From CAIVAT01 sp964473485 (lineage in GTDB: Bacteria > Bacteroidota > Bacteroidia > Bacteroidales > FEN-979), in assembly GCA_964473485.1 (NCBI GenBank), contig CAYYPH010000001.1:124001-188000 (forward strand): a stretch of 64,000 nucleotides of DNA, written 5' to 3'. Positions 8,922 through 16,478 of this stretch are shown here, in pieces (position 1 is the first letter of the stretch; each line of letters starts with the position of its first letter). Both the position numbers and the translations under genes were made by a program. The notes below the pieces were generated by a model, which did not search any database, was not told where the DNA came from, and was given only the letters and a program-made list of their open reading frames with translations.

Positions 8922-8972
8922 TCATCATAATAATTCAATCAATCAATAATTCAATCAATTAACTAAGGTAAC

Positions 8973-9167
8973 ATGCCAAAAATGAAAACCAAATCCGGCG
9001 CCAAGAAAAGGTTCGCCCTGACAGGCACCGGTAAGATCAAACGGAAGCATGCTTACAAAAGCCACATCCTGACCAAGAAAACGACCAAGCGGAAAAGGAA
9101 TCTGACCTACTCCACCGTCGTCGATAAGGCCGATGCTGCCAATGTAAAGGAGATGCTCCAGGGTTAA
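8973..9167 (+). CDS. rpmI: 50S ribosomal protein bL35
   Basis: This 64-residue, lysine-rich protein begins MPKMKTKSGAKKRFALTGTG, the typical bL35 opening, and is of normal length. It is a structural protein of the large subunit. It lies between infC and rplT in the conserved order, 51 bases after infC and 73 bases before rplT. Confidence 0.97.
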   Translation: MPKMKTKSGAKKRFALTGTGKIKRKHAYKSHILTKKTTKRKRNLTYSTVVDKADAANVKEMLQG

Positions 9168-9190
9168 ACAATCATTGTCGAACTTGTGTT

Positions 9191-9221
9191 TAGCTTTAAG
9201 ATCTCCGGTGCGGAGACGCTA
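9191..9221 (+). promoter_or_regulatory. hairpin in the rpmI-rplT gap, possible L20 autoregulatory site
   Basis: A perfect 6-bp stem TCTCCG/CGGAGA (9202-9207 with 9211-9216) closes a GTG loop, and outer TAGC/GCTA arms (9191-9194 with 9218-9221) can pair across an asymmetric internal loop. It ends 19 bases before the rplT ATG. L20 represses its own operon in E. coli and B. subtilis by binding a leader RNA that mimics its 23S site; whether this hairpin does so is inference. Confidence 0.3.
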
Positions 9222-9240
9222 ACGCAAAAAATTAACAACT

Positions 9241-9588
9241 ATGCCAAGATCAGTAAACGCTGTCGCCTCGCGTGAGAGAAGGAAAAAGATCCTGAAACGG
9301 GCCAAAGGACAATTCGGAAGAAGGAAGAATGTCCTGACCGTTGCGAAGAATTCAGTTGAAAAAGGATTAACCTATGCATACCGTGACCGCCGGACCAAGA
9401 AAAGAAATTTCAGGGGTTTGTGGATCACGCGTATCAATGCCGGTGTGCGTGCCTACGGGATGTCATATTCCGTATTCATGGGAAAACTGGCTGAAAAAAA
9501 TATCATCCTGAACCGGAAAACCCTGGCCGACCTGGCCATGAATCATCCGGAAGCATTCAAAGCCGTGGTTGAAGAACTGAACAGCTAA
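9241..9588 (+). CDS. rplT: 50S ribosomal protein bL20
   Basis: This is a full-length 115-residue bL20, which binds 23S rRNA early in large-subunit assembly and is a translational repressor of its own operon in model bacteria. It shows the family opening MPRSVNAVASRERRKKILK, the basic KGQFGRRKN segment and the C-terminal motif LWITRINAGVRAYGMSYS. It is the last gene of thrS-infC-rpmI-rplT and is followed by a strong terminator. Confidence 0.98.
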   Translation: MPRSVNAVASRERRKKILKRAKGQFGRRKNVLTVAKNSVEKGLTYAYRDRRTKKRNFRGLWITRINAGVRAYGMSYSVFMGKLAEKNIILNRKTLADLAMNHPEAFKAVVEELNS

Positions 9589-9605
9589 AGCCCAATGCTC
9601 AAAAT

Positions 9606-9640
9606 AAAAAAGGGGATCGCTTCCGGCGATCCCCTTTTTT
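9606..9640. terminator. bidirectional terminator between rplT and the TlpA-like gene
   Basis: A perfect 15-bp inverted repeat (9606-9620 with 9626-9640) has the core GGGGATCGC/GCGATCCCC, a 5-base loop, and A/T tracts on both sides, so it can stop transcription from either strand. The last bases overlap the TAA stop of the convergent gene. Confidence 0.9.
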
Positions 9641-11066
9641 ATTGCTTTTTCCGCCGCGCATAGTTCTGCAGGAATTCGAGTATCTTATTGTGTGGAAGTT
9701 GCTTGGCAATGATCTCCTTATTGTCGTCAAGAATATAAATGACCGGGGTGGAGATGATGTCGTACGATTCGTGGTAATCGCCGGTAAGCGTTCGGGGACC
9801 GTTTACATTGATCCAGGTCATGTTCAGTTTGCGGATCTTTTCCTTCATTTTGGCCATGGAGGTGTCGGAACAGATACCCATGATCTCAAGGCCGAACTTC
9901 ACTTTTGCAGTATCATACTGCTCCTTTATTCTCGGCATGTCCTGGTTGCAATGACCGCAATCGGGATCCCAGAATAATAGCATGAGGTAGTTTGCCTTGA
10001 TGTTGTGCATGGAAACAAGTTGGAAACTGGTGTCCTGCATGATCATGTTGGGCGCCTTTGCCCCGATAAGCAGGTTGCGTATCTTGTTGGCTTTCTTGAT
10101 GATCTTCTCATTCGTTGATTTATCCACCCATGAGGCCTGACCAGTAACATAATACTGATCGACAATGTGCACGAAGATCCGGTCGAAACCCATGATCTCT
10201 GAGGTCTCGTATTTATAGGTGGTTAGCCATATCATGTATTTGAACATCTCCGCATTCGGCCTGGATTTCTCAATGAATATATCAACCTCCTTGATGATGG
10301 TGTCGGGCAACTGAACCAGCACATTGTCGAGGTACTTTTTCATTTTGTTATAAAACACCGGTGTGCGAAGCAGCCGGGGATCGGTAAAGTCCACGTCGTC
10401 CCAGTAATGCGCCTTATAATATCGGTAGGCGAAGGTTGAATCCTTTTTCCCGTTCGGCAGTGTGGGAATTTCTTCGGGAATGTCAGGCTCCTTCATGGCA
10501 TTGATCATCAACGCAATGAATGATTCAGGCCGGGTCTTGACCAGGTTTAGTTTATAATTGATCAGATCTTTGTTCAGATCAGTGATCACCTTAGTGTAAT
10601 GGTCGGTAGAGTCTTTATTCCCTTCCACCTTTTTCATCTGTTCCTGCAGACCCTGGATTTTTGTGATGATGGCCTTGTTTTCCTTCAGGTAATCATAGAA
10701 AAGCTTGTTGTCAGGAGAATCCTTGATGACCATGTGGTCGGCAGGGTTGTCAACCCTGGTTTCCATCGAGAATTTGCGGTCGTTGTTGATCACAAAATCA
10801 AAATAGTTTTTGGTAGTGATGATAAACAGGTAAAGACCCTTGGGATGATTGGCCGGGGCTTTGTAGGTACACCGACCCTGGGCGTCGACCGTCAGGGTGT
10901 CGATGATGTAGGTGCCGTTGCTGTAATAATTGCCGATCATGACCGTGGTATCCTTAAGACCCTGGATACGGAATTTGATGAGATAATCATCCGACTGTGC
11001 AAATATTGACCTGGCCGGCTGAATAAGCAGGATAAGCAGAATTACAAAGTACCTGATCTTGTTCAT
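9639..11066 (-). CDS. TlpA-like thioredoxin-fold protein with N-terminal extension
   Basis: The 475-residue protein has a signal peptide (about 1-23, ending IFAQ). Residues about 28-120 look like the beta-rich DUF4369-type domain seen in Bacteroidota TlpA homologues. A helical middle follows. The C-terminal thioredoxin fold from about 335 begins IGAKAPNMIMQD and holds a redox CGHC motif (cysteines about 370 and 373) and the cis-proline segment STPVIYIL. Such proteins act in the periplasm in thiol-disulfide exchange; the substrate is unknown. It is convergent with rplT and shares its terminator. No clear -7 box was found upstream. Confidence 0.88.
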   Translation of the reverse strand: MNKIRYFVILLILLIQPARSIFAQSDDYLIKFRIQGLKDTTVMIGNYYSNGTYIIDTLTVDAQGRCTYKAPANHPKGLYLFIITTKNYFDFVINNDRKFSMETRVDNPADHMVIKDSPDNKLFYDYLKENKAIITKIQGLQEQMKKVEGNKDSTDHYTKVITDLNKDLINYKLNLVKTRPESFIALMINAMKEPDIPEEIPTLPNGKKDSTFAYRYYKAHYWDDVDFTDPRLLRTPVFYNKMKKYLDNVLVQLPDTIIKEVDIFIEKSRPNAEMFKYMIWLTTYKYETSEIMGFDRIFVHIVDQYYVTGQASWVDKSTNEKIIKKANKIRNLLIGAKAPNMIMQDTSFQLVSMHNIKANYLMLLFWDPDCGHCNQDMPRIKEQYDTAKVKFGLEIMGICSDTSMAKMKEKIRKLNMTWINVNGPRTLTGDYHESYDIISTPVIYILDDNKEIIAKQLPHNKILEFLQNYARRKKQ

Positions 11067-11192
11067 GTATGATGTTTGACTTGAGTGAATGGTTTAATTT
11101 GCCATGTTTGTCTTTCGGAATAATAACGAAAAAACTTATTTTCTATTTTCTGCCAAAAGTGTTGTTCATCTATGATGATTGCATCGAACATT

Positions 11193-11864
11193 TCAATAGG
11201 TCCTGAAAAACCATCTCACGTAGAAATAGCCGATCGCTTCGTTCATGGTTTCACGGAAACCTTTGCTAGACTTCCACCAGGAGTGACGCCCGTAATAAAA
11301 ATTCGGCATCGATATGATCCCGGTTTTGATGCTGTCGCCCAGCGCTGCCTGGAATAGAAGACGGCTTCTTCCACCATGCACGCTCATGGTCATCAGGTTG
11401 ATTGCTTTGGTATCGGGACGGTTCGACCTCAACCAAAGCTTTAAGCGTTTGGCGGAATTGTAAGTACGGTCATTACGAATCTCATCGGTTCCGATCATAA
11501 CGAGTCTGGTTGAGTCGAATCCCAGCCTGAGCAAAGACTTGCCAGCAACGATGGCAGTGTTGCGGTAAGGCGCCAGCAGCTCGCCATACTCAAGAGGCGT
11601 GCCAGTGGTGATCAGCAGTTCATAGTTATTTTTTCGGAACTCATTGATAGCGCCCTGCAACACGTAATCGCTGATGAATCCCTCCAAAACCAGGATGTCA
11701 GTTTTCTCCCTTTCAACCGGTGCCAAAATGTCATACAGGTTAATAAAGAGGAGATAAAGCGGCAGCAGGATGATGATCAGCAGCAGACCCCATCCTGGCA
11801 GGGTCAGGCCCCAGCGTTCCTTCCTGCTGAAGAGAAAGTATTTGCCGGAAATCGGTTTGTTCAT
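11193..11864 (-). CDS. membrane-anchored DUF218 (YdcF/ElyC/SanA-like) protein
   Basis: The 223-residue product begins at ATG 11864; a GTG three codons upstream (11873) is possible. One N-terminal transmembrane helix (about 22-44) is followed by a Rossmann-like region with ILVLEGFISD, LLITTGTP, IGTDEIRNDRTYNSAKRL and MSVHGGRSRLLF, matching the DUF218 pattern of a G(x)n start, conserved T-Y-N-A segment and an RSR/H stretch. Relatives act in cell-envelope maintenance but their reaction is not settled. It follows the DUF4301 gene by 27 bases on the same strand, so they probably share a transcript. Confidence 0.72.
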   Translation of the reverse strand: MNKPISGKYFLFSRKERWGLTLPGWGLLLIIILLPLYLLFINLYDILAPVEREKTDILVLEGFISDYVLQGAINEFRKNNYELLITTGTPLEYGELLAPYRNTAIVAGKSLLRLGFDSTRLVMIGTDEIRNDRTYNSAKRLKLWLRSNRPDTKAINLMTMSVHGGRSRLLFQAALGDSIKTGIISMPNFYYGRHSWWKSSKGFRETMNEAIGYFYVRWFFRTY

Positions 11865-11891
11865 CGGGGGCACATTTGAGGTTTGGGCGCT

Positions 11892-13439
11892 TTATGCCAG
11901 ATGTTCCCTGCGCAGCAGGTCATTGACCGTCTTCACGGGGTTGAAGGTAATGATGGGAACTTCAATGAACCACGTGATCCAGTGCGCCATTGATCCATTC
12001 CATAGCCCGGGAAGTTCCTGCGCCTTGAGGGTTCTGCCCCCGCTTGACTTGGTGCTGATCAGGCCCGTATTCTCATCCACGAAATCCTGCAGGTTAAAGA
12101 GGTCGCCCCGGAAAGTACGGGTAGAGCAGACCAGGTCGACCGGGTTGAAGTGGGTGGCCGAATTTGCAATCGCCTGCTGGCCGGGATTTTTCATATCTAT
12201 CTGGGCCGATTCGACGATCTGCAGGGAGGTTGTTCCGTCGTCGCCGGCAACCCAGAAGGGGCCGCCACCAGGTTCTCCTTCATTTTTTACCATCCCGCAA
12301 ACCCGCATGGGGCGGTTAAAACAGTTGAAAAGAAATTCTTTCTTAAGCGTTTCGCTCCACGTGGCAAAACCGTTTGGTATCGTAGCATACAGATGCCCGG
12401 CGGCAAACTGCGTCATGGCAACCAGATCTTCATGAGTATACGCGCCGGTTTCAAGTTTCTGCAGGAACCCGAAGATCTTTTCGCGCATGGAGAGCAGAAA
12501 TCCTCCAAGCAGTTTTTTGTACCGGTAGGTTTCAGGTTTCAGGCTGTCGGGTACCACGTTGTCGATGTTTTTAATAAAGATAATATCGGCCTGAATGAGG
12601 TTAAGGTTTTCGAGCAATGCGCCATGACCGCCGGGCCTGAATAGGAGGGTGCCGCTATCGGACCGGAATGGCTCGTTCTGCTCGTCTACCGCGATGATAT
12701 CGGTCGACGGATTTTGGATAGAAAATGAGATGTCAAGCTTTACCTGGTGTTTTTGCTCCAGCTGCGGAACCACCCTGCGGGTAAGATCGTCAAACCGGCT
12801 CCGGTGCTCGGGCGAGATGGTGAAGTGGATCCGGGCTTTCCGTTCACGGTCGGTGGCGTAAACCACAGCCTCGGCCAGATGCTCTTCGGCCGATGTCCGG
12901 CTGCCATCGGCGTACCGGTGAAAGAGGATGAGCGCTTTAGGAAGGTTGGCATATTCAAGACCGTCATCATCAAGGATCCGGTTAATAACACTATTGTATT
13001 CCTTCTCGCCGATCAATCGCTTGACCTCACTGATACCGCCTGCTGCTTCAGCGAGTTTGTCGAAGAAAGCGATATGTTGAAGGTTCTGAATGAGATAGAA
13101 CACGGAATTGAACCCCTGGTCTTTCATGAACAACGATTCACCTGTTTCATCATTGGTGTATTTTTCTCTGAATTCAAACAAATGCTTGAACATACGGCTG
13201 GCGGCGCCGGATGCAGGAACGAATTTTACAACGGAAAGTCCGGGCTGCTCCCGGTCGAAATTTTCGATCAATGCGGCTTTCTCCTGGTCAGTGAACGTCA
13301 TGATGCCATCGCCGGGCGTTGCCGGCCGCACCAGGCGGATAAAGGGAAAGCCTTTGCGGAAGTGTTCAATCTGCCGCTGAATGGCAACAGTGTCGATGCC
13401 TTTGGATGCAAATAGGGAGAGATCCTGTGGGGTGAACAT
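11892..13439 (-). CDS. DUF4301 family protein
   Basis: The 515-residue product starts MFTPQDLSLFASKGID at ATG 13439; a longer frame to 13562 would run through the promoter region and the divergent gene. It belongs by eye to DUF4301, a family found mainly in Bacteroidota. Conserved-looking segments are VKFVPASGAASRMFK near residue 80 and TLLFRPGGHGALLENL near 245. These glycine-rich loops resemble nucleotidyltransferase (GT-A) signatures, so a nucleotide-sugar activity is possible but not shown. It is cytoplasmic (no signal peptide), precedes the DUF218 gene, and is divergent from the protease gene with 40 bases between starts. Confidence 0.78.
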   Translation of the reverse strand: MFTPQDLSLFASKGIDTVAIQRQIEHFRKGFPFIRLVRPATPGDGIMTFTDQEKAALIENFDREQPGLSVVKFVPASGAASRMFKHLFEFREKYTNDETGESLFMKDQGFNSVFYLIQNLQHIAFFDKLAEAAGGISEVKRLIGEKEYNSVINRILDDDGLEYANLPKALILFHRYADGSRTSAEEHLAEAVVYATDRERKARIHFTISPEHRSRFDDLTRRVVPQLEQKHQVKLDISFSIQNPSTDIIAVDEQNEPFRSDSGTLLFRPGGHGALLENLNLIQADIIFIKNIDNVVPDSLKPETYRYKKLLGGFLLSMREKIFGFLQKLETGAYTHEDLVAMTQFAAGHLYATIPNGFATWSETLKKEFLFNCFNRPMRVCGMVKNEGEPGGGPFWVAGDDGTTSLQIVESAQIDMKNPGQQAIANSATHFNPVDLVCSTRTFRGDLFNLQDFVDENTGLISTKSSGGRTLKAQELPGLWNGSMAHWITWFIEVPIITFNPVKTVNDLLRREHLA

Positions 13440-13462
13440 ATTTTCAATTTTATTATTTTTAA

Positions 13463-13470
13463 CAAAAATA
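13463..13470 (-). promoter_or_regulatory. -7 promoter box for the DUF4301 gene
   Basis: The minus strand reads TATTTTTG (TAnnTTTG), 23 bases ahead of the start at 13439. Confidence 0.45.
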
Positions 13471-13479
13471 TCCAGAAAA

Positions 13480-15174
13480 ATGAAAACCCTGTCGTTTTTT
13501 TTAATGGTGGTGATGATGTCGGTCCAAAGCTTCAGCCAGGTAGCCCCACAGAAATACTTCATCGAATTTATGGACCGCTACAATTCTCCCTATTCGGTGA
13601 ACACGCCCCAGCAATACCTCTCGAACCGCGCAATAGAGCGGAGGCAGCGACAGGGGATACCGATCGTTGAAAATGACCTGCCGGTAAATCCGAACTATAT
13701 CAACATCATCCGATCATACCCGGTAACCATTCTGAACCGGTCCAAATGGCTCAACGGAATCACCGTTTATTCCCTGAATCCGTCATTGATTGATTCCATC
13801 CGTGAACTTCCATTTGTAAAAAGGGTCATTAAGAATGTAAATCAAGATTTGATAAATATTTATAATCCAGTTGATAAATATATATTATATAAACATTCAC
13901 TTGATAATACATTTGCAGTAACTGAGATTCCCTGGTCATTCAAACGGGCCTACACTGAATCCTGGTATGGGGCATCCTATGCACAAGTACATATGGTTGG
14001 TGCCGATAGCATGCATGCCATGGGCTACCGTGGCGAGGGCATTGTGATTGCGGTTCTGGATGCCGGTTTCAAGAATACCGACCTGGTGAAAGCGTTCGAC
14101 AGTTTGTGGTTCAATAACCAGATATTGGGGACAAGGGATTTCGTAAAACCAGGCAACAATGTCTTTCAGGAGGATGACCATGGTACGGCGGTCCTCTCGG
14201 TAATGGGGGCCAACATTCCGGGACAACTCGTCGGCACGGCGCCGAAAGCAGCGTACTGGTTGCTTCGTACAGAGGATGTTAGCAGCGAGTACTTAATTGA
14301 AGAGTATAACTGGATTTCGGCCGCCGAATTTGCCGACAGTGCCGGTGCTGATATCATCAACTCATCATTGGGCTATACCCGCTTTAACGATCCTGCCCAG
14401 GATCATACCTGCCACGATATGAACGGCAATACCACCCCTGTCACCATCGGGGCCAATATAGCCGCCGGCAAAGGGATGGTGGTGGTAAACAGCGCGGGAA
14501 ACAAGGGCAGCAGCAGTACCTGGCAATGCATGAGCGCCCCGGCCGACGGTTTTGGGGTTCTTGCCGTTGCAGCCGTCGACTCAAACGGAATCTGGGCCTC
14601 ATTCAGTTCCGTAGGTGAAGCAGGCAGCAGGGTCAAACCTAATGTTGCAGCCATGGGCAGCCTGACGGCGGTTTCTTCCTCAACCGGTCCCGTGATCAGG
14701 TCAAGCGGTACCTCCTTCTCAACCCCCGTTATTTCAGGCGCCACGGCTTGCCTCCTGCAAGCCGCAAAGAATTGGAGCAGCGGTTTAATTATCCGTTCCA
14801 TCGAGCTAAGCAGCAATAAGATAAACAGTCCTGACAAATACCTGGGATATGGTGTTCCAAATTTTATATCAGCATTGCAGCACCTGTCGGTCCCTGCCCC
14901 GGAACCTCAAAGAAAATCGCTGGTTATCAGTCCTAACCCTACAACAGGAGGGGTAGTGATAACGGTTACCAGGCCGGTGGCAGGAAAGGCGGAGATCAGA
15001 ATTTACAATCTTAATGGCAATGCGGTGAAAACATTCGTGTTAATGGCCGGGGCAGGGGAGTTACTCATCAGGGCCGGTTTTGATATTTCCGACTTGCCCG
15101 ATGGTGTTTACCTGGTCTGTTTACAGGATACTGATGGCGTTAATTGTGAATTAATGTTGAAAATTGCTCAGTAG
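13480..15174 (+). CDS. secreted subtilisin-like (S8) serine protease with T9SS sorting domain
   Basis: The 564-residue protein has a signal peptide (MKTLSFFLMVVMMSVQSFSQ), a prodomain-like region (about 21-150), and an S8 catalytic domain with the complete triad: Asp194 in AVLDAG, His234 in DDHGTAV, Ser412 in SSGTSFSTP, plus oxyanion Asn341 in NSAGN. Residues from about 483 form a type A C-terminal sorting domain (ISPNPTTGG, RIYNLNG, DLPDGVYLVCL), so export by the type IX system and a cell-surface or extracellular site are expected. The start is ATG 13480; a longer frame from 13381 lies antisense to the DUF4301 gene. A short, very AT-rich patch lies inside the prodomain (about 13837-13920). 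Confidence 0.9.
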   Translation: MKTLSFFLMVVMMSVQSFSQVAPQKYFIEFMDRYNSPYSVNTPQQYLSNRAIERRQRQGIPIVENDLPVNPNYINIIRSYPVTILNRSKWLNGITVYSLNPSLIDSIRELPFVKRVIKNVNQDLINIYNPVDKYILYKHSLDNTFAVTEIPWSFKRAYTESWYGASYAQVHMVGADSMHAMGYRGEGIVIAVLDAGFKNTDLVKAFDSLWFNNQILGTRDFVKPGNNVFQEDDHGTAVLSVMGANIPGQLVGTAPKAAYWLLRTEDVSSEYLIEEYNWISAAEFADSAGADIINSSLGYTRFNDPAQDHTCHDMNGNTTPVTIGANIAAGKGMVVVNSAGNKGSSSTWQCMSAPADGFGVLAVAAVDSNGIWASFSSVGEAGSRVKPNVAAMGSLTAVSSSTGPVIRSSGTSFSTPVISGATACLLQAAKNWSSGLIIRSIELSSNKINSPDKYLGYGVPNFISALQHLSVPAPEPQRKSLVISPNPTTGGVVITVTRPVAGKAEIRIYNLNGNAVKTFVLMAGAGELLIRAGFDISDLPDGVYLVCLQDTDGVNCELMLKIAQ

Positions 15175-15178
15175 CGTT

Positions 15179-15206
15179 GTTTACAAATGAAATTACATTT
15201 GTAAAC
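15179..15206. repeat. perfect 11-bp inverted repeat, candidate operator
   Basis: GTTTACAAATG (15179-15189) is mirrored by CATTTGTAAAC (15196-15206) with a 6-base spacer, starting 4 bases after the protease stop. There is no T tract, so a terminator is unlikely. It contains TTACATTTGTAA, a motif repeated downstream. Confidence 0.6.
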
Positions 15207-15240
15207 CATAAATCAAAAGATAATACATTGTAATTAAGCA

Positions 15241-15275
15241 CCATAAATTTGTAATTGTAAATTACATTTATATGG
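15241..15275. repeat. 35-bp imperfect palindrome, candidate operator
   Basis: The 16-base arms 15241-15256 and 15260-15275 match at 13 of 16 positions around a 3-base centre. They share the GTAAT/ATTAC core with the other sites in this gap. Confidence 0.5.
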
Positions 15276-15298
15276 CAATAATGTAATAATTGCTTATG

Positions 15299-15322
15299 TA
15301 CAAATGTAAATTACAAATGTAA
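15299..15322. repeat. tandem TACAAATGTAA sites
   Basis: TACAAATGTAA occurs at 15299-15309 and again at 15312-15322, 13 bases apart. Each is nearly self-complementary (TTACA-AA-TGTAA). With the site at 15193-15204 they form a cluster upstream of the XRE-type regulator gene. Confidence 0.6.
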
Positions 15323-15441
15323 CATTCATTGTTTGTAGCCCTTATTTTATTTAAAATCAATGTATAATATGTTTTTATTAAATATAAGGTTTAAAAATTA
15401 ATGTTTTTTACAATTGTTTCGATTCTTGCAATAGAATATGT

Positions 15442-15449
15442 TACTTTTG
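15442..15449 (+). promoter_or_regulatory. -7 promoter box for the XRE-type regulator
   Basis: TACTTTTG matches TAnnTTTG, 14 bases before the ATG at 15464. The palindrome cluster lies 120-260 bases upstream. Confidence 0.5.
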
Positions 15450-15463
15450 TAAAAAACGTGAAC

Positions 15464-15997
15464 ATGATTGAACGTATTCTTTTATTGATGAAGGAGCAGA
15501 ACCTGACTGCTTCGCAGTTCGCCGACATGATAGGCAGCCAGCGTTCGGGAATGTCGCATCTTATTTCAGGAAGGAACAAACCAAGTCTTGAATTCGTAAT
15601 GAAGGTCCTTCAGCGTTTTCCACATGTCACACCCGAGTGGTTGCTATATGGCAAAGGTTCTCCTGATCGGGCCGCACCGACCGGTGTGGTCGAGCAGGTG
15701 AAGATGCCAGTGCCTGCAGGAAATACGGCAGCGACATTGTTTGATGATGCTTTTGCCAATGAGCCGTTGACTCCTTCGACATCGGCCGAAAAGGTGATGG
15801 TTGAACTGGAGCCAAGCGGAAAGCCGCTAAAGGAGCCAGCCGGAACAGCAAGACGAGTAATAGGTGACAAACCGGCAGAGGAGAGAGGCCAGTTGCCTTT
15901 TAAGGATATGAAAAGGCAAAATAATTCACTGCCGGTTGAGAAAATCGTGGTTTTCTATGCAGACCGGACGTTCAGGGAATATCTTCCCGAGGGTTGA
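15464..15997 (+). CDS. XRE-type helix-turn-helix regulator
   Basis: The 177-residue product begins MIERILLLMKEQNLTASQFADMIG minus its tail. Residues about 1-60 form an XRE/Cro-type helix-turn-helix: LTASQFADMIGSQRSGMSHL is the recognition region, followed by GRNKPSLEFVMKVLQRFP and PEWLLYGKG, a common Bacteroidota ending of this domain. The rest (about 65-177) is low-complexity and probably disordered, with a last segment KIVVFYADRTFREYLPEG. Start is ATG 15464, since the frame from 15401 begins ahead of the predicted -7 box. The upstream gap is packed with TTACAnnTGTAA sites, which suggests self-regulation. Target genes are unknown. The stop abuts the convergent ndk stop. Confidence 0.82.
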   Translation: MIERILLLMKEQNLTASQFADMIGSQRSGMSHLISGRNKPSLEFVMKVLQRFPHVTPEWLLYGKGSPDRAAPTGVVEQVKMPVPAGNTAATLFDDAFANEPLTPSTSAEKVMVELEPSGKPLKEPAGTARRVIGDKPAEERGQLPFKDMKRQNNSLPVEKIVVFYADRTFREYLPEG

Positions 15998-16417
15998 TCA
16001 GAATCGTTCGGTTTCGGAAAAGAAGAAGGACGATTCCCTGTGGGCGCTTTCATCGCTGTCGGAACCGTGAATGGCGTTTTCGCTGAGGTTCTTACCGTAT
16101 AGTTTCCTGATCGTACCCTCTTCGGCTTTCGCAGGGTCGGTGGCTCCGATAAATTGCCTGAAGGCATTCACCGCATCATTTTTCTCCAAGATGGCAGCAT
16201 AGATGGGCCCTGATGACATGAAGGCTGTGAGGTCTTCGAAGAAAGGTTTTCCGACATGCATCTCGTAAAACTTACCAGCCAGTTCACGGGTAAGCATTGT
16301 TTTTTTCAAGGCAACGACCCTGTATCCTCCGGCTTCGATCTGTGCCAGGATCTTTCCTGAATATCCGGCCGAAACAGCCGAAGGTTTTATCATCGTGAAG
16401 GTGATGTTTCTGCTCAT
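15998..16417 (-). CDS. ndk: nucleoside diphosphate kinase
   Basis: Ndk equalises NTP pools by transferring the gamma phosphate through a phosphohistidine. The 139-residue product is full length, with the opening TFTMIKPSAV, the tyrosine/arginine segment before GATDPAKAEEGTIR, and the active-site motif NAIHGSDS. The extra C-terminal stretch ESSFFFSETERF is normal for the family. It is divergent from the DHH gene, has a -7 box, and ends next to the XRE-type regulator gene. Confidence 0.97.
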   Translation of the reverse strand: MSRNITFTMIKPSAVSAGYSGKILAQIEAGGYRVVALKKTMLTRELAGKFYEMHVGKPFFEDLTAFMSSGPIYAAILEKNDAVNAFRQFIGATDPAKAEEGTIRKLYGKNLSENAIHGSDSDESAHRESSFFFSETERF

Positions 16418-16440
16418 TTTCTGTTGAATATTAAACGCGG

Positions 16441-16448
16441 CAAATGTA
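16441..16448 (-). promoter_or_regulatory. -7 promoter box for ndk
   Basis: The minus strand reads TACATTTG, 23 bases ahead of the ndk start at 16417. Confidence 0.5.
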
Positions 16449-16469
16449 CCACAATATTCTTTTTCTCCC

Positions 16470-16477
16470 TATTTTTG
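16470..16477 (+). promoter_or_regulatory. -7-like box touching the DHH gene start
   Basis: TATTTTTG matches TAnnTTTG but ends one base before the ATG at 16479, so a transcript from it would start at or just inside the gene. It may be fortuitous, or the message may be leaderless or start at a downstream codon. Confidence 0.25.
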
Positions 16478-16478
16478 C

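Noticed and set aside
12747..13415. Plus-strand frame of 222 codons over the DUF4301 gene
   Set aside because: Antisense shadow; the minus-strand frame is longer, has a promoter, and shows conserved loops.
15179..15322. CRISPR-like array
   Set aside because: Repeats are only 11-12 bases, palindromic, of uneven spacing, and there are no spacer units or cas genes.
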